Source: Spirosoma taeanense
GTDB taxonomy: Bacteria; Bacteroidota; Bacteroidia; Cytophagales; Spirosomataceae
Assembly: GCF_013127955.1 (NCBI RefSeq)
Contig: NZ_CP053435.1
Coordinates: 2,666,001 to 2,730,000 of the forward strand
Direction: 5' to 3'
Length of the DNA: 64,000 nt
The translations under genes and the position numbers were made by a program. Below the pieces are notes generated by a model. It had not been told where the DNA came from, did no database searches, and saw nothing but the letters and a program-made list of their open reading frames with translations. Below, piece by piece: positions 43,494 to 52,864 of the stretch (position 1 is the first letter of the stretch; each line of letters begins with the position of its first letter).

Positions 43494-44834
43494 GTGACAA
43501 CAAGACGAGAGTTTATCAGAAAAACGGCCCTGGGCACGGCCGGGCTTACGGTCGGTGGGTTAGCCACCGGTATGTCGGCTAAGAGCTACGCCAGAATTAT
43601 CGGTGCCAACGAGCGGATCAACCTGGCCATTATTGGGCTGGGTCGGCGGCTGGGCGCGTACTATGACCCTATCTCGCGGAAAGACAGCAATGTCGAGCTG
43701 GTGTACCTGTGCGACGTTATGAAGAAACAGCGCGAAGCAGGGCTGCAGAAGTTTTCCAAGCACATCAGCTACACGCCCAAGCAGGAAAACGACGTCAGGA
43801 AAGTCATCGCCGACAAGCAGGTGGACGCCCTGTTCATTGCCACCCCCGACCACTGGCATGCGCCGGGTACCTGGATGGCCGTGCAGGGCGGCAAGCACGT
43901 GTACGTAGAGAAACCCTGTAGCCACAACCCCCGCGAGGGTGAAATTCTGGCCGAATGCCAGAAGAAATACGGCAAGGTAATCCAGATGGGTAACCAGCAG
44001 CGGTCGGCCCTCGAATCGATCGACATCATCAATCAGATTCACAACGGCGCCATCGGAACGCCCTTTAAGGCGGTCGCGTTCTATGCCGCCACCCGGGGTG
44101 AGGTGCCCATTCCGAAGAAAGCGCCCGTTCCCGACGGACTGGACTGGGAATTGTTCCAGGGACCGGCTCCCCGGATGCCCTATACGCACGATACCTGGGA
44201 CTACAACTGGCACTGGTACGGCTGGAACTACGGCACCGCCGAAAGCGGCAACAACGCTACCCATGAGCTGGACGTAGCCCGCTGGGCCCTGGGCGTGGAG
44301 TATCCCGAATACGTAACGGTTGAAGCTGCCAAACGAGCTTTCCCAGAAGATGGCTGGGCTGTGTACGATACGATGGACGCTACGTTCCGGTTTCCCGGTA
44401 ACAAGATCATCAAGTGGGATGGCAAGAGCCGGAATGGTCACAAGACCTACGGCAGCGACCGCGGTACAATCATTTACGGCAGCAACGGCAGCGTGTACGT
44501 AGACCGGGACGGTTATACGCTGTTTAACCGCGAAGGCAAGGCGATCAAAGACAGCAAATCGAGTGGTTCGGAAGCGGGTACGGCCCTGGGTGGCGGTGGC
44601 GATATGACCACCCGGCACGTAGTGAATTTCTTCGACGCCATTCGGGGTAAAGCTAAGCAGGCTTCGCCCATTGAGGAAGGCGCGAAGAGTACCCTGCTTT
44701 GCCACCTGGCCAACATTGCCTACCGCACCAACAAGTCGTTTGCCGTGGACCCGAAAAACGGCCATATTCAGGACCGTGACGCCATGAAGCTTTGGAGTCG
44801 TGAGTACGAAAAAGGCTGGGAACCCCATATCTAA
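43494..44834 (+). CDS. Tat-exported Gfo/Idh/MocA-family oxidoreductase
   Basis: This 446-residue NAD(P)-dependent sugar oxidoreductase starts at GTG 43494. The twin-arginine signal is TTRREFIRKTALG. The Rossmann motif INLAIIGLGRRLGA, the catalytic-lysine region HVYVEKPCSHNPREGE and the C-terminal alpha/beta domain are clear. The segment WHWYGWNYGTAESGNNATHELDVARWALG is typical of the exported Bacteroidota subgroup. Together with the upstream TIM-barrel protein it probably oxidises or epimerises a glycoside in the periplasm. The SusD remnant upstream suggests they once belonged to a polysaccharide-use locus. Confidence 0.9.
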   Translation: MTTRREFIRKTALGTAGLTVGGLATGMSAKSYARIIGANERINLAIIGLGRRLGAYYDPISRKDSNVELVYLCDVMKKQREAGLQKFSKHISYTPKQENDVRKVIADKQVDALFIATPDHWHAPGTWMAVQGGKHVYVEKPCSHNPREGEILAECQKKYGKVIQMGNQQRSALESIDIINQIHNGAIGTPFKAVAFYAATRGEVPIPKKAPVPDGLDWELFQGPAPRMPYTHDTWDYNWHWYGWNYGTAESGNNATHELDVARWALGVEYPEYVTVEAAKRAFPEDGWAVYDTMDATFRFPGNKIIKWDGKSRNGHKTYGSDRGTIIYGSNGSVYVDRDGYTLFNREGKAIKDSKSSGSEAGTALGGGGDMTTRHVVNFFDAIRGKAKQASPIEEGAKSTLLCHLANIAYRTNKSFAVDPKNGHIQDRDAMKLWSREYEKGWEPHI

Positions 44835-44846
44835 GGACCTGCCCAG

Positions 44847-44892
44847 AAACGAAGCAGGGGAAAACCGGTCTCGGTTTTCCCCTGCTTCGTTT
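44847..44892 (+). terminator. Very strong intrinsic terminator after the oxidoreductase
   Basis: A perfect 21-bp stem (44847-44867 with 44872-44892) has a 4-nt loop (GTCT) and ends in TTTT. It may also serve leftward transcription from the convergent glycosyltransferase. Confidence 0.92.
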
Positions 44893-44943
44893 TAATCCGG
44901 CAAGCAATCAGACAGCGATCAGTGAAATCCTGTTTTGGGATTC

Positions 44944-46140
44944 TTAATACTCCGCGCTTAATTCAGCGGCTACAATATGGGGAGTATGTAAGAATACCTT
45001 GCCCGCCTGTCGGAAGCTCAGTAAGGATTTGAACATACTCAGAATAAGCAGGGGCAAGATGAAAAAGTCACGCACAGACAGCTTGTTGTATAGGGAGGCC
45101 GGAATGGACACGGCCAACGTACTGACCATCAAGGTTAGCAGGCTCCCCGAGAATAGTTGAAAGACCTCATTGCCAATGGGCAGGCTTACCAGAAAGAGCA
45201 GCGCCAGGAACGTCAGTAAAATCATCCGAGGAAGCAACAGTGACCGTACCAGCGCATTGAATGCCTGACCATTCCCATTCAGTAGCTGCTGAACACCAAT
45301 CTTAAAATACGCTTTAACGAAATACAGCTGAGCCGCGATCCAGCGGGTTCGCTGACTTTTGAAAACGTCAACGTTCTGAACTTTCTCGTCGTAGATGACG
45401 GCATCCTGCAGGTAACCCACGCGGATATGGTCAATGGTCAGCAACATTTCGAGTTCTTTATCGTAGCCGCCAACCGTTTTGATTTCATTCATGGCCTGTT
45501 TTAGCAGAGCGGGTTCAAAGGCCATGCCCGAGCCCGTACACATGGCCGAAAGGCCCAGTGCCCGCTGCCCTGCCCGGAAAATGTTGTTATTAACTTCTTC
45601 ATTCATAGCATCAAAAACAGCAACGCTTCGATTGGTGTTCTTGGCTTTCCGATGGCCCTGAACCGCGCGCCAGCCTTCGCTGAACGCCTTGTTAATGCGG
45701 GTTAGGAAATCAGGGGCCATGTGATTATCCGCATCGGAAATCACCACAATGTCGTAAACATTCTCGGGGAGTGTCTGGAGCGCATACGAAATAGACTTTT
45801 GAACCGTCGACTGCTCAAACTCCACGCGTAGGATATTGACCGGATAATGCGAGAGCGTTTCCAGAGTTTCCGCCCGAAACGAATCGGCGATGACAATCAG
45901 GTCATACAAATCGGCTGGATAGTTCTGCTTTAGGTTCGCCTTCACGGAATCTACAATAACGGCGTCTTCCTTATAAGCCGGAATCAAAACCGCAATTCGT
46001 CGGAGGTGGTCCACCTCATTCGTAAGAACGCCATCATCAGCCCGGCCTAGTCGACCAGCCACTGCGGAGAGGAAAATGTAGCCAACGTTAAAGGCCAGGT
46101 AGCCAAAAATTAGAGCACAAGCTACGTGTAGGAGTATCAT
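44944..46140 (-). CDS. Membrane GT2 glycosyltransferase (processive, cellulose-synthase-like)
   Basis: This 398-residue enzyme has an N-terminal membrane helix (about 2-29), a cytosolic GT-A domain and two or three C-terminal helices (about 305-385). The catalytic set is IPAYKED near 53-59, SDADNH at 135-140, an acidic DKELE at 227-231, and QRTRW at 263-267. The last is the QxxRW motif of processive beta-glycan synthases such as hyaluronan or cellulose synthase. There is no PilZ domain. It diverges from a large secreted glycanase-like protein, so the pair may make and trim one surface glycan. Confidence 0.88.
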   Translation of the reverse strand: MILLHVACALIFGYLAFNVGYIFLSAVAGRLGRADDGVLTNEVDHLRRIAVLIPAYKEDAVIVDSVKANLKQNYPADLYDLIVIADSFRAETLETLSHYPVNILRVEFEQSTVQKSISYALQTLPENVYDIVVISDADNHMAPDFLTRINKAFSEGWRAVQGHRKAKNTNRSVAVFDAMNEEVNNNIFRAGQRALGLSAMCTGSGMAFEPALLKQAMNEIKTVGGYDKELEMLLTIDHIRVGYLQDAVIYDEKVQNVDVFKSQRTRWIAAQLYFVKAYFKIGVQQLLNGNGQAFNALVRSLLLPRMILLTFLALLFLVSLPIGNEVFQLFSGSLLTLMVSTLAVSIPASLYNKLSVRDFFILPLLILSMFKSLLSFRQAGKVFLHTPHIVAAELSAEY

Positions 46141-46281
46141 ATTATTAGAATTAGTAAAGTGGTGGGTAATCAGTTTGCTTTGAACGTGTTTAATAAGTCA
46201 GGAACTCGGTTTCATTCATGCCCTTCGAGCGATTGCTGGTCCGGGTAGTTGCCCCGTTTGCGCGGAGGCTGGACGGATTCA

Positions 46282-46434
46282 ATACGTTTAATGTGATTAA
46301 TTAACCTGTTTTAATGCATATTTAATGTTAATTAATTACGTCGTAAAGTAACATTTCATATATACTTTAGGCAACTTATGGTACCATTTAATACATTAAA
46401 TTTTGATTAAGTGTTATTACTCATACGTTTAATG
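46282..46434. promoter_or_regulatory. AT-rich divergent control region with TTTAATG repeats
   Basis: TTTAATG occurs at 46287, 46310, 46321 and 46428. The middle two are 11 bp apart. The first and last lie in the longer repeat ATACGTTTAATG (46282-46293 and 46423-46434). A near-consensus -7 (TAAATTTTG, 46397-46405) precedes the rightward gene. AT-richness raises the chance of coincidence. Confidence 0.4.
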
Positions 46435-46461
46435 ATAAATAACCCTAAAAAATCTACTGAA

Positions 46462-49400
46462 ATGGGAAGAACTATATACTCTATAGGTGTATTAGTTTCT
46501 ATAATGTTTAGTGTGACTACGCTACTATCTGGTAGCCGTGGCTTTACTTTAATGACTCAAGTCGAGCCGGACAGGTACTCTGGTCGAGCCCCTGGTCTGG
46601 ATGCGTCGAGTCGGATTGAAGCCGAGAATTACATCGCCATGCAGGGCATTTCGACCGAAGCATCGGCTGACGAGGGGGGCGGGCAGAATGTCAATCAGAT
46701 CGATACCGGTGACTGGATGGACTATACCGTTAATGTGCCGCACAGCGGTGTTTACACCTTCTGGTTTCGTGTTGCCAATGGGTATGGCGATGGCTCTGCG
46801 TTTGAACTCCGGCTGGCCGATGGGACGGTAGTAAGCACGGTTAGCGTGCCCCGCACGGGCGGTATTCAGAACTGGCAGACAGTAGGCGCAACGGCCCGGC
46901 TGAATGGGGGCAGTCAAACGCTGCGGATATACGTAGTAAAGGGCGACTGGAACCTGAACTGGTTCGAAACCACGGAAAGTCGCCCGCTGCCGGCCAGGCT
47001 GGAAGCCGAATCCTTCGACCTGGCGACCGATGTACGTCCAGAACAAACAACCGATGCGGGCGGTGGAGTGAATCTGGGCTATATCGACGATAACGACTGG
47101 ATGGATTACAACGTTACGGTGCCCTCGGCAGGCGTGTATACGTTTCAGTTCCGGGTGGCTAATAGCTGGGGAAACGGACTTATTCAGATACGGGACGAAT
47201 CGGGCGGGGTTTTGGGCAGCGTCGACGTACCCCGCACCGGCGGCTGGCAGAACTGGACAACCATCAGTACCACCGCTACGCTGCCCGCCGGCAGTCAGGT
47301 GCTTCGCATCTACTCCCTTCGCGGGGCCTGGAATCTGAACTGGCTGAACGTAACCCAGGGCGGGATCGTGCTAGCGCCGGCCGTTATCAATTTTGCCGCT
47401 CTGCCCGATAAGACAACCGACGACGGGGAGTTTAATCTGGTCGCGGCCAGCAGTAATACCGATACACCCATTACGTTCTCTTCATCCAATCCCTCAGTAG
47501 TCAGTGTGTCAACTGTTAACGGTTCCTGGAAGGCCACGATAATGGCTGCCGGAACGGCCATCATTACGGCCTCGCAGGCGGCTTCTTCTTCCTTTCTGGC
47601 GGCCGAAAACGTAGATCGGACGCAGGTCGTTCGGGTTTCATCCATCATTGCAGCCGACCGAAAAATTCCTATCGATCCGAAACGATGGTATCAACTTACC
47701 AATGTAAGCAATGGACTGCAGGGGCTTTTTGACGGCATTACGGATGTTAACGTCGAAACCGGGTGGGGAAAAGTCCTGCCGCAGTATGATGCCTATTATC
47801 CCTTACTGGACGGCGAGTCGATGACGCTCGAAAGTTTGCGGTTCTACGATTTCGTAGGCTCGTGTCAGGATAACCCAATGACCCTCTGGATTATCAACGA
47901 TCAGTGGCAGCGGATTCCGGTCGCTACGTTTACCGGCACGGACTATGCCGCCTGGGTGGGGCCTTATCCGGATCGGAATACCTCCGGCAACATGCGGTTC
48001 AAGCTGGACCAGCCCATCAGCAATGCCCGGTATCTGGTGATCAACACCTACGGCGCTTTCCCGACCGAGATTGAACTCTACGGTTCCTACACCGCACCCA
48101 CTCAGGTGCTGACCCCCGCGCCGGCAAAATCCGTTAAGCTCGGCGATATGCTGGGCGTAAATGCCTACGAATGGAACTTCGCGGATGGTAACTCGCCCTG
48201 GATGGTCAATGAAGCGAAAATGAACATCGTCAAAAGCTTCACTGGCGTCCGGCACTACATCGACTGGAACAAGCTTGAATCGACCGAAGGCAGTTTTTCA
48301 TACAGCCCGACGATAAACGGTGGCTGGAATTTTGACGCTATCTACGAACGCTGTAAAGCTGAAGGCATTGAGGTCCTGGCCTGCATTAAAACGATTCCTG
48401 ACTGGATGGTTGATACGTATCCTCCGGATCAGCGCGACTCCGAGAATAATCCGTTGCGGTTCGGCAAAGACTATTCAGACCCGAACTCCTATCTGGAGCA
48501 GGCAAAGATGGGTTTTCAGTACATGGCCCGCTACGGCAATAACCCGAACGTAAACCCCGCCCTATTGAGCGTTAACTCAACGCCCCGTTGGGCCGGCGAC
48601 ACGCCCAATTCGGTCAAAATAGGCATGGGGGTCATCAAATACATCGAATGCGACAACGAGCGGGATAAGTGGTGGAAAGGCAGAAAGGCCTACCAGACAG
48701 CCCGGGAGTACGCTGCTAACCTGTCGGCCTTTTATGACGGACACAAAAACACCATGGGCGCTGGTGTCGGGGTTAAAAATGCCGATCCAGGTGTGAAAGT
48801 GGTGATTGGCGGTCTGGCTTCGGCATCGAGCGGATCGGATTATATAAAAGGTATGATTGACTGGTGTAAGCAATACCGGGGCTATAAGCCCGATGGCAGC
48901 GTTAACCTGTGCTGGGACATCGTTAACTACCACATGTATTCCGATAATACGTCGTCATCGCAGAGCGGAACCTCCACCCGGGGAGCGGCCCCGGAGGTTT
49001 CGCCCATCAATCTGATAGCACAGGATTTCCGGAAAACGGCGCATCAGTTGTCCTATGACATGCCCGTCTGGGTCACCGAAGCCGGCTACGACATACACCA
49101 GGGAAGCCCGCTGCGGGCCATTCCCATCGGAACTAAATCGGCGCTGGAAACGCAGGGGGACTGGATTTTACGGACCGCTTTGTTTTACGCCCGGCAGGGT
49201 ATAGAAAAGCTGTTTCTGTATCAGCTCTACGACGACAACTCTACGGGAGGCATGTTCGGTACGTCGGGTCTGGCGAATGGCGATAACATAACCCGTCGGC
49301 CAGCCGCTGATTATTTATATCAGACGAAAAAGCTTTTCGGGGAGTACGCCTATAAGGAAACACTGAATCAGAATCCGTTCGTGGATCGCTACGAGCGGAA

Positions 49401-49917
49401 TGGGAATTCAATGTATGCGCTGGTCGTTCCGGACGAAGTTGGACGCACCGCTTCCTACACGCTGGATCTGGGTAGTTCTGCACAGGCCCGTATCTACCGA
49501 CCCAAAGTGGGCAGCGATGATATGGATATGGAGGTTGTTACAACCAATCAGGGCAAGCTGCAGCTCACGGTGACCGAAACACCGATGTTTGTCGTATCCG
49601 GCAATGCGGCTCCTAACGCCCGTAAAGCCGCCGTCGTGGCAACCGATGTAAAAAGCCTTGACGAAGTGGTTCAGGTGTATCCGAACCCGGTAGCCGATTT
49701 CGTGACTGTACAGGCAGAACGAACATCCACAACTCCGCTTAAAGTGTATGTCTTCGACACGGGGACGGGCCGGATGCACCAGCAGGTAAAAATTGCGGGC
49801 CAGGGTAACCATTTCTCAGGCAAGATCAATCTATCCCAATTGCCTGCCGGAACCTACTTTCTGGAAATCAGGCAGGGTGGCGAGCGAGCGGTTCGGAAGG
49901 TGCTGAAGATAAATTAA
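46462..49917 (+). CDS. T9SS-exported protein with two CBM6-like domains and a clan GH-A catalytic domain
   Basis: This protein has about 1151 residues from the ATG at 46462, which has an A-rich upstream region; in-frame starts at 46432 and 46411 are alternatives, the last inside the promoter. After the signal come two CBM6-like beta-sandwiches (about 30-155 and 160-290, each with DWMDY, GVYTF and WNLNW). An Ig-like domain (about 300-395) and a discoidin-like part follow. The TIM-barrel (about 550-950) has a GH39/GH5-like layout. Putative acid/base Glu733 is in IECDNERD and nucleophile Glu873 is in VWVTEAGYD. The C-terminus (VYPNPVADFVTV to the end) is a type A sorting domain for type IX secretion. 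Confidence 0.8.
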   Translation: MGRTIYSIGVLVSIMFSVTTLLSGSRGFTLMTQVEPDRYSGRAPGLDASSRIEAENYIAMQGISTEASADEGGGQNVNQIDTGDWMDYTVNVPHSGVYTFWFRVANGYGDGSAFELRLADGTVVSTVSVPRTGGIQNWQTVGATARLNGGSQTLRIYVVKGDWNLNWFETTESRPLPARLEAESFDLATDVRPEQTTDAGGGVNLGYIDDNDWMDYNVTVPSAGVYTFQFRVANSWGNGLIQIRDESGGVLGSVDVPRTGGWQNWTTISTTATLPAGSQVLRIYSLRGAWNLNWLNVTQGGIVLAPAVINFAALPDKTTDDGEFNLVAASSNTDTPITFSSSNPSVVSVSTVNGSWKATIMAAGTAIITASQAASSSFLAAENVDRTQVVRVSSIIAADRKIPIDPKRWYQLTNVSNGLQGLFDGITDVNVETGWGKVLPQYDAYYPLLDGESMTLESLRFYDFVGSCQDNPMTLWIINDQWQRIPVATFTGTDYAAWVGPYPDRNTSGNMRFKLDQPISNARYLVINTYGAFPTEIELYGSYTAPTQVLTPAPAKSVKLGDMLGVNAYEWNFADGNSPWMVNEAKMNIVKSFTGVRHYIDWNKLESTEGSFSYSPTINGGWNFDAIYERCKAEGIEVLACIKTIPDWMVDTYPPDQRDSENNPLRFGKDYSDPNSYLEQAKMGFQYMARYGNNPNVNPALLSVNSTPRWAGDTPNSVKIGMGVIKYIECDNERDKWWKGRKAYQTAREYAANLSAFYDGHKNTMGAGVGVKNADPGVKVVIGGLASASSGSDYIKGMIDWCKQYRGYKPDGSVNLCWDIVNYHMYSDNTSSSQSGTSTRGAAPEVSPINLIAQDFRKTAHQLSYDMPVWVTEAGYDIHQGSPLRAIPIGTKSALETQGDWILRTALFYARQGIEKLFLYQLYDDNSTGGMFGTSGLANGDNITRRPAADYLYQTKKLFGEYAYKETLNQNPFVDRYERNGNSMYALVVPDEVGRTASYTLDLGSSAQARIYRPKVGSDDMDMEVVTTNQGKLQLTVTETPMFVVSGNAAPNARKAAVVATDVKSLDEVVQVYPNPVADFVTVQAERTSTTPLKVYVFDTGTGRMHQQVKIAGQGNHFSGKINLSQLPAGTYFLEIRQGGERAVRKVLKIN

Positions 49918-49966
49918 TTGGATTGCGGCCTGGTGAGATAGTGGACACCGGGAGGTCGTTTTGCGG

Positions 49967-50000
49967 AGTGCGCAGCTAACCTGTTTAGTTGCGCACTTTT
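49967..50000 (+). terminator. Terminator after the secreted glycanase-like gene
   Basis: A 13-bp stem with one G-U pair (AGTGCGCAGCTAA at 49967-49979 with TTAGTTGCGCACT at 49985-49997) has a 5-nt loop and ends in TTTT. Confidence 0.75.
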
Positions 50001-50354
50001 CGTTTAAACAAGAATGTGCATTTGAGTAATACTGCTTAGAAACGAAGCTGCCTAAACCGGAACACCGCTGGGCACTAAACCCTTATTAGAAATAGAAAAT
50101 ATTTTTGTTTACTATTTCAATAATAAGTATATAGTGAGTATATATTTGTGGTTTGAATATTGCTAGTGATTATAATATGTTCTTAACTAATAAACATCCA
50201 ATTTGATATATGAATCAATACAAAATCCTGAGTAGCTCTAATAGAAAAGATAGCTAATCGAAAATACAGCTCTCTACGGGAAGCAGTAGTCTCGATGCTC
50301 TGACCTATTTCCCCGGAGGCAATTCTGTCTTAGCCACTATTAACGTTCAACAAC
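50001..50354. other. AT-rich leader region of the polysaccharide cluster
   Basis: There is no protein gene of normal size. It carries a promoter at about 50115-50148 and an approximately 200-nt untranslated leader. The leader includes a 15-codon frame (ATG 50210 to TAA 50257). No strong hairpin or riboswitch is recognised. Its AT-content is far above that of the flanking genes. Confidence 0.5.
50115..50148 (+). promoter_or_regulatory. Promoter of the exopolysaccharide cluster
   Basis: A perfect -7 box TATATTTG (50141-50148) is preceded at 22 bp by TTTC (50115-50118), one base from the -33 consensus. It would start a transcript with a leader of about 200 nt before the first glycosyltransferase. 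Confidence 0.5.
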
Positions 50355-51305
50355 ATGGCAAAAGTCTCTCCGATAAACGACCTGCCTCTTATTTCACTGA
50401 TTACAGTCAACTATAATCAGGCGCAGGTTACCTGCGATTTGCTGGAGTCGATTCGGGGCCTTACGTACCCTCATTTTGAAGTCATAGTTGTTGATAACGG
50501 GTCCCGCGAAGATCCTACTGAGCGTATTCTACAGGGCAATTATCCGAACGTAAGCGTAATCGTCAGTGCGGAGAACCTGGGGTTCTCGGGCGGTAATAAC
50601 CTGGGGATTCGTCATGCGCGGGGCGACTATTATTTTCTGCTCAACAACGACACGATTGTTACGCCCGATTTGCTGGAACAGTTACTGGAGCCATTCCGTC
50701 TCGACCCGACGGTGGGAGTCAGCTGTCCTAAAATTCGTTTCTATGACCGGCCGAACACCATCCAGTACGCTGGCTACCACCCGCTGAGTGCATACACCGG
50801 CCGGACCTGGGCCATTGGATTGATGGAAACCGACCAGGGACAGTATGAGCAGCCGGGGCCAACCTGGTTTGCTCACGGCGCGGCCATGCTGGTGAGTCGG
50901 GCCGTGCTGAAGCGGGCCGGTTACCTGGACGAAAGCTTTTTTCTGTATTACGAAGAACTCGACTGGTCCATGCGTATCCGGCAGGCAGGATTCAGGATCT
51001 ATTATCAGCCGAAAGCCCTGATTTACCACCGCGAATCCATGAGCGTTGGCAAGGAAAATCCGATGAGGGTGTACTACCATACCCGTAACCGTCTGTGGTT
51101 CATGCGCCGGAATGTATCGGGGCTGCCTCTGCTGGTTTTTTACCTGTACTATCTTGGCCTGGCTGTCCCTAAGGCGCTAGTCTACTACACGGTACGCGGG
51201 CAACGATCGTATCTCAATGCGGTCAAAGCCGCCCTCATCTGGAATTTGAAACATTCAGTCAAGCCCCCTCTGTCTACGGCTTCGCCCGTAACAATAGCGG
51301 TCTGA
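50355..51305 (+). CDS. GT2 glycosyltransferase, rhamnosyltransferase-like
   Basis: This 316-residue cytosolic or membrane-associated GT-A enzyme has VVDNGS at 45-50, ENLGFSGGNN at 73-82 and NNDT at 97-100, the motif set of WbbL/RfbF-like rhamnosyltransferases. FFLYYEELDWSMRIRQAGF holds the catalytic ED region. A hydrophobic C-terminal segment (LPLLVFYLYYLGLAVPKALVY) may dock it to the membrane. It is the first gene of the cluster and probably adds an early sugar to the lipid-linked repeat unit. The donor sugar is not certain. Confidence 0.85.
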   Translation: MAKVSPINDLPLISLITVNYNQAQVTCDLLESIRGLTYPHFEVIVVDNGSREDPTERILQGNYPNVSVIVSAENLGFSGGNNLGIRHARGDYYFLLNNDTIVTPDLLEQLLEPFRLDPTVGVSCPKIRFYDRPNTIQYAGYHPLSAYTGRTWAIGLMETDQGQYEQPGPTWFAHGAAMLVSRAVLKRAGYLDESFFLYYEELDWSMRIRQAGFRIYYQPKALIYHRESMSVGKENPMRVYYHTRNRLWFMRRNVSGLPLLVFYLYYLGLAVPKALVYYTVRGQRSYLNAVKAALIWNLKHSVKPPLSTASPVTIAV

Positions 51306-51361
51306 GCAGCACCACAGGAATAATGGAAAGAAACCACAACTAATTAACGCAGATACCGGCA

Positions 51362-52864
51362 ATGACTTCGCCCAACTTTATCTTGAACAGGCACTTAGGT
51401 AGAGGCCAATTCTGGCTGTATACTCTCCTGGGAGGGGTATATACCGTTGCGTCGGGTTGCCTGGTCAGCAAAATGGGCATGCCGGGCGCTCTGATGGCGG
51501 TTGTGGCGCCTGTCGCGTTCCTGCTGGTTTTGCTGGTACTGATGGAGCCACGCTGGGGCTTGTTGCTGTATGTGCAGCTCAGTTTTATGCTGGGCTTTAC
51601 GCGCTTTATACAGACCGACGTGCCGGTTGGCCTGCTGATCGACGGGCTGTTGGTCTTAACGGTATTCAGCCTGTTTCTGAACGGACAGCGCATGGAATGG
51701 CAACGATTACGCAGCCTGACGTTTACACTGATCGCCCTTTGGTTACTGTACACGCTGATCGAACTGATCAACCCCGAAGCGCCCTACCGACCGGCCTGGT
51801 TTTACCACGTCCGGCCATTCTCCCTGCACTGGTTTCTGGTAGCCTGTATCATTCTGGTCGTGCCACTCACCCGGCGGGACGTTCAGATTTTTGTGAACAC
51901 CTGGCTGATCTGGTCGTTTTTAGCCGCGCTCTGGGCGTTTAAGCAGCATTATCTGGGCCTGACCCCCGCTGAGGTCGACTGGCTGAACAGCGGCTTCAAT
52001 GCCCGAACGCACATGCTCTTCGGGCAACTGCGGTGCTTCTCGTTTTATTCGGATGCGGCTCAGTTTGGCGCCGAAATGGCGGGGGTAACGCTGGTTGCAC
52101 TCATCCGGGTTTTTGAAGAGAGAAAGCCCCTTATAAAAGGCGCGTATGTCCTGCTAACGCTGGTTTTCTTCTGGGGCTATGCCGTTTCGGGAACCCGTAG
52201 CGCCTTGTTTGTTCTGGCTGCCGGATTTGTGTTTTATCTGCTGCTGAAGCGCGATGTGCCCAAACTCCTTGTAGGCATGGCGCTGGCTGTCCCTTTGTTT
52301 TTGCTGCTGATGTACACCAGCGTCGGGAGTTCCAATTATCAGGTGCAGCGAATGCGGTCGGCCCTGACCCCCATGAACGATCCCTCTTTCCTGCTCCGGC
52401 TGCAAAATCAGGAGAAACTAAAGACCTATCTGCAGGATCTGCCCTTTGGCGCCGGTATCGGTACGTCGACGGATATGGGTGCGCGGTTTTCGCCCTGGCA
52501 CTGGGCCGCCCAGATTCCACCCGATAGCTGGTACGTTGAGCTTTGGATTGAAACCGGCTGGGTTGGGGTCACCCTATACATTTTGATGCTGCTGGGACTG
52601 GTGGGTATTGGTAGTTATAGGGTCTGGCAGTTAAAAGACCCCTGGCTCAGTATGGTCATGTATGGATTCCTGGCTGAATTCGTCGGGATAGCGCTCATGG
52701 GCTATTCGAATCCAGTGCTGGGTCAGTTTCCGACCAGTAGTGTGATTTTCATCAGTACCATCCTGGTGGCTACCTGCAACCGCTGGGATACCGCTCCGGC
52801 AGCACAGAATACCGTAACCGAATCGTCTATCCCGCCTAAGCCAGATTGGTATGAAGCAATTTGA
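51362..52864 (+). CDS. O-antigen polymerase/ligase-like membrane protein (Wzy type)
   Basis: This 500-residue inner-membrane protein has about eleven to twelve hydrophobic helices and a large periplasmic loop around residues 320-395. The loop begins SSNYQVQRMRSALTPMND and includes GAGIGTSTDMG, typical of O-antigen ligase-domain proteins. In a Wzx/Wzy pathway it would polymerise lipid-linked repeat units at the outer face of the inner membrane. A WaaL-like ligase role is the alternative, but the presence of Wzx- and Wzz-like genes favours Wzy. It overlaps the next gene by 14 bp. Confidence 0.82.
   Translation: MTSPNFILNRHLGRGQFWLYTLLGGVYTVASGCLVSKMGMPGALMAVVAPVAFLLVLLVLMEPRWGLLLYVQLSFMLGFTRFIQTDVPVGLLIDGLLVLTVFSLFLNGQRMEWQRLRSLTFTLIALWLLYTLIELINPEAPYRPAWFYHVRPFSLHWFLVACIILVVPLTRRDVQIFVNTWLIWSFLAALWAFKQHYLGLTPAEVDWLNSGFNARTHMLFGQLRCFSFYSDAAQFGAEMAGVTLVALIRVFEERKPLIKGAYVLLTLVFFWGYAVSGTRSALFVLAAGFVFYLLLKRDVPKLLVGMALAVPLFLLLMYTSVGSSNYQVQRMRSALTPMNDPSFLLRLQNQEKLKTYLQDLPFGAGIGTSTDMGARFSPWHWAAQIPPDSWYVELWIETGWVGVTLYILMLLGLVGIGSYRVWQLKDPWLSMVMYGFLAEFVGIALMGYSNPVLGQFPTSSVIFISTILVATCNRWDTAPAAQNTVTESSIPPKPDWYEAI

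Noticed and set aside
43560..44828. Long minus-strand open frame of 422 codons
   Set aside because: It is exactly antisense to the Gfo/Idh/MocA gene, which has a complete domain and a Tat signal. The minus frame has no recognisable domain.
46411..46461. GTG start for the secreted glycanase-like protein
   Set aside because: It lies only a few bases after the candidate -7 box, and the signal peptide is better formed from the ATG at 46462 (or 46432).
50210..50257. 15-codon leader peptide before the polysaccharide cluster
   Set aside because: Short AT-rich frames arise often by chance. There is no run of regulatory codons and no terminator/antiterminator pair to suggest attenuation.
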